From NCBI GenBank assembly GCA_944372505.1, contig CALVZK010000003.1, forward strand, positions 56,498 through 120,497: 64,000 nucleotides of DNA, written 5' to 3'. Position numbers and translations under genes: made by a program. Below, one piece after another: positions 63,758-64,000 of this stretch (positions within the stretch are counted from its first letter, which is position 1; every line of letters begins with the position of its first letter). The notes below the pieces were generated by a model, which saw only the letters and a list, made by a program, of their open reading frames with translations, was not told where the DNA came from and made no database searches. Source of the stretch: an uncultured Clostridia bacterium. GTDB taxonomy: Bacteria; Bacillota; Clostridia; Christensenellales; UBA1242.

Positions 63758-64000
63758 TTACATCTCAAAATCTTTTTCTCGTTTGCGTTTTCTTTCTTTT
63801 CGTTCTTTTAGCATTTCTTCTAACATTAAATCAAAATCTTCATCAGACAAATTTTCAAGATTAGATTTCTTTTCTTCTTGTTCTTCTTTGTTTTGATTGT
63901 TTTGTTTTCTTAAAATCTCATTTTCATTTAGTCTGTCGTTTAAACGATTTGTGCTTTCTTTTACATAGTCACTATTCACATTGTTGTAGACAGTGATTGT
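63758..64000 (-). CDS. 3' end of an unidentified gene running off the window
   Basis: The frame is open to base 64000. An internal GTG at 63979 exists but has no ribosome binding site, so this is probably the C-terminus of a longer protein. The visible 80 residues are a charged helical tail (NENEILRKQNNQNKEEQEE; LEEMLKERKERKRKREKDFE). Such tails are seen in plasmid and conjugative-element proteins such as relaxases or replication proteins; the tRNA-Thr nearby fits a mobile element, but the family cannot be told. Confidence 0.5.
   Translation of the reverse strand, partial: TITVYNNVNSDYVKESTNRLNDRLNENEILRKQNNQNKEEQEEKKSNLENLSDEDFDLMLEEMLKERKERKRKREKDFEM

Noticed and set aside
1-64000. CRISPR array, rRNA genes, IS transposases or prophage structural genes
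   Set aside because: No regularly spaced repeats, rRNA signatures, transposase or phage morphogenesis genes were seen.

Overview
The window is AT-rich (roughly 70% A+T by eye) bacterial chromosome with strong GGAG-type ribosome binding sites, many near-consensus TTGACA-N17-TATAAT promoters and U-tracted intrinsic terminators. Gene content (rplS, rpsU, mtaB, a topoisomerase IV pair, murG, valS, xfp, tdk, rnr, nrdDG, a Crp/Fnr regulator, YjbQ, a PdaB-like deacetylase) and four Spo0A-box-like heptamers in upstream regions suggest an anaerobic low-GC Firmicute (Clostridia-like), probably an uncultured gut-type lineage. Long ORFs read through with TGG as Trp and TGA as stop, so the code is standard.

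Layout. 1-1030: end of an ABC-2 permease operon. 1066-6306: mostly minus-strand housekeeping (rpsU-rplS, mtaB, a two-HTH regulator, deacetylase plus SSB-like protein, a lipoprotein) and one 44-codon plus-strand gene with a hairpin leader. 6454-10951: parE-parC. 11321-15040: murG and valS, convergent. 15216-18267: an unknown gene, then a MoxR-type ATPase with its companion behind a terminator-like leader. 18274-19398: a MATE-like/HAD fusion with an in-frame TGA near its 5' end. 19987-23271: a PIN-domain toxin-antitoxin-like pair, a three-gene membrane/LURP-one operon and an unknown membrane protein.

23784-26392: a 2.5-kb island between an intact tRNA-Lys and a displaced 45-bp copy of its 3' half. 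It carries one ABC exporter preceded by a 10-codon leader peptide, mutually exclusive hairpins and two terminators, an architecture typical of drug-inducible ribosome-mediated attenuation. Dense GC-rich hairpin clusters lie inside both ends.

26464-39393: sugar nucleotidyltransferase, membrane protein, flavoprotein, phosphoketolase, thymidine kinase, RNase R, a Crp/Fnr regulator divergent from nrdDG with a palindrome placed at about -41.5, and a HAD-IB phosphatase. 39449-42130: three DUF11-type ORFs that look like one repeat protein split twice at the same point of the fold. 42328-57285: a membrane protein, then a minus-strand unit of ABC ATPase, permease, a 2078-aa Ig-like/beta-helix protein and a 1733-aa MBG/YDG-repeat protein. 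57464-62508: an unknown gene plus a small hydrolase, and an alcohol dehydrogenase-FIST-aldehyde dehydrogenase operon. 62685-64000: YjbQ, a degenerate half tRNA-Thr, an intact tRNA-Thr, short repeats and a gene running off the right edge.
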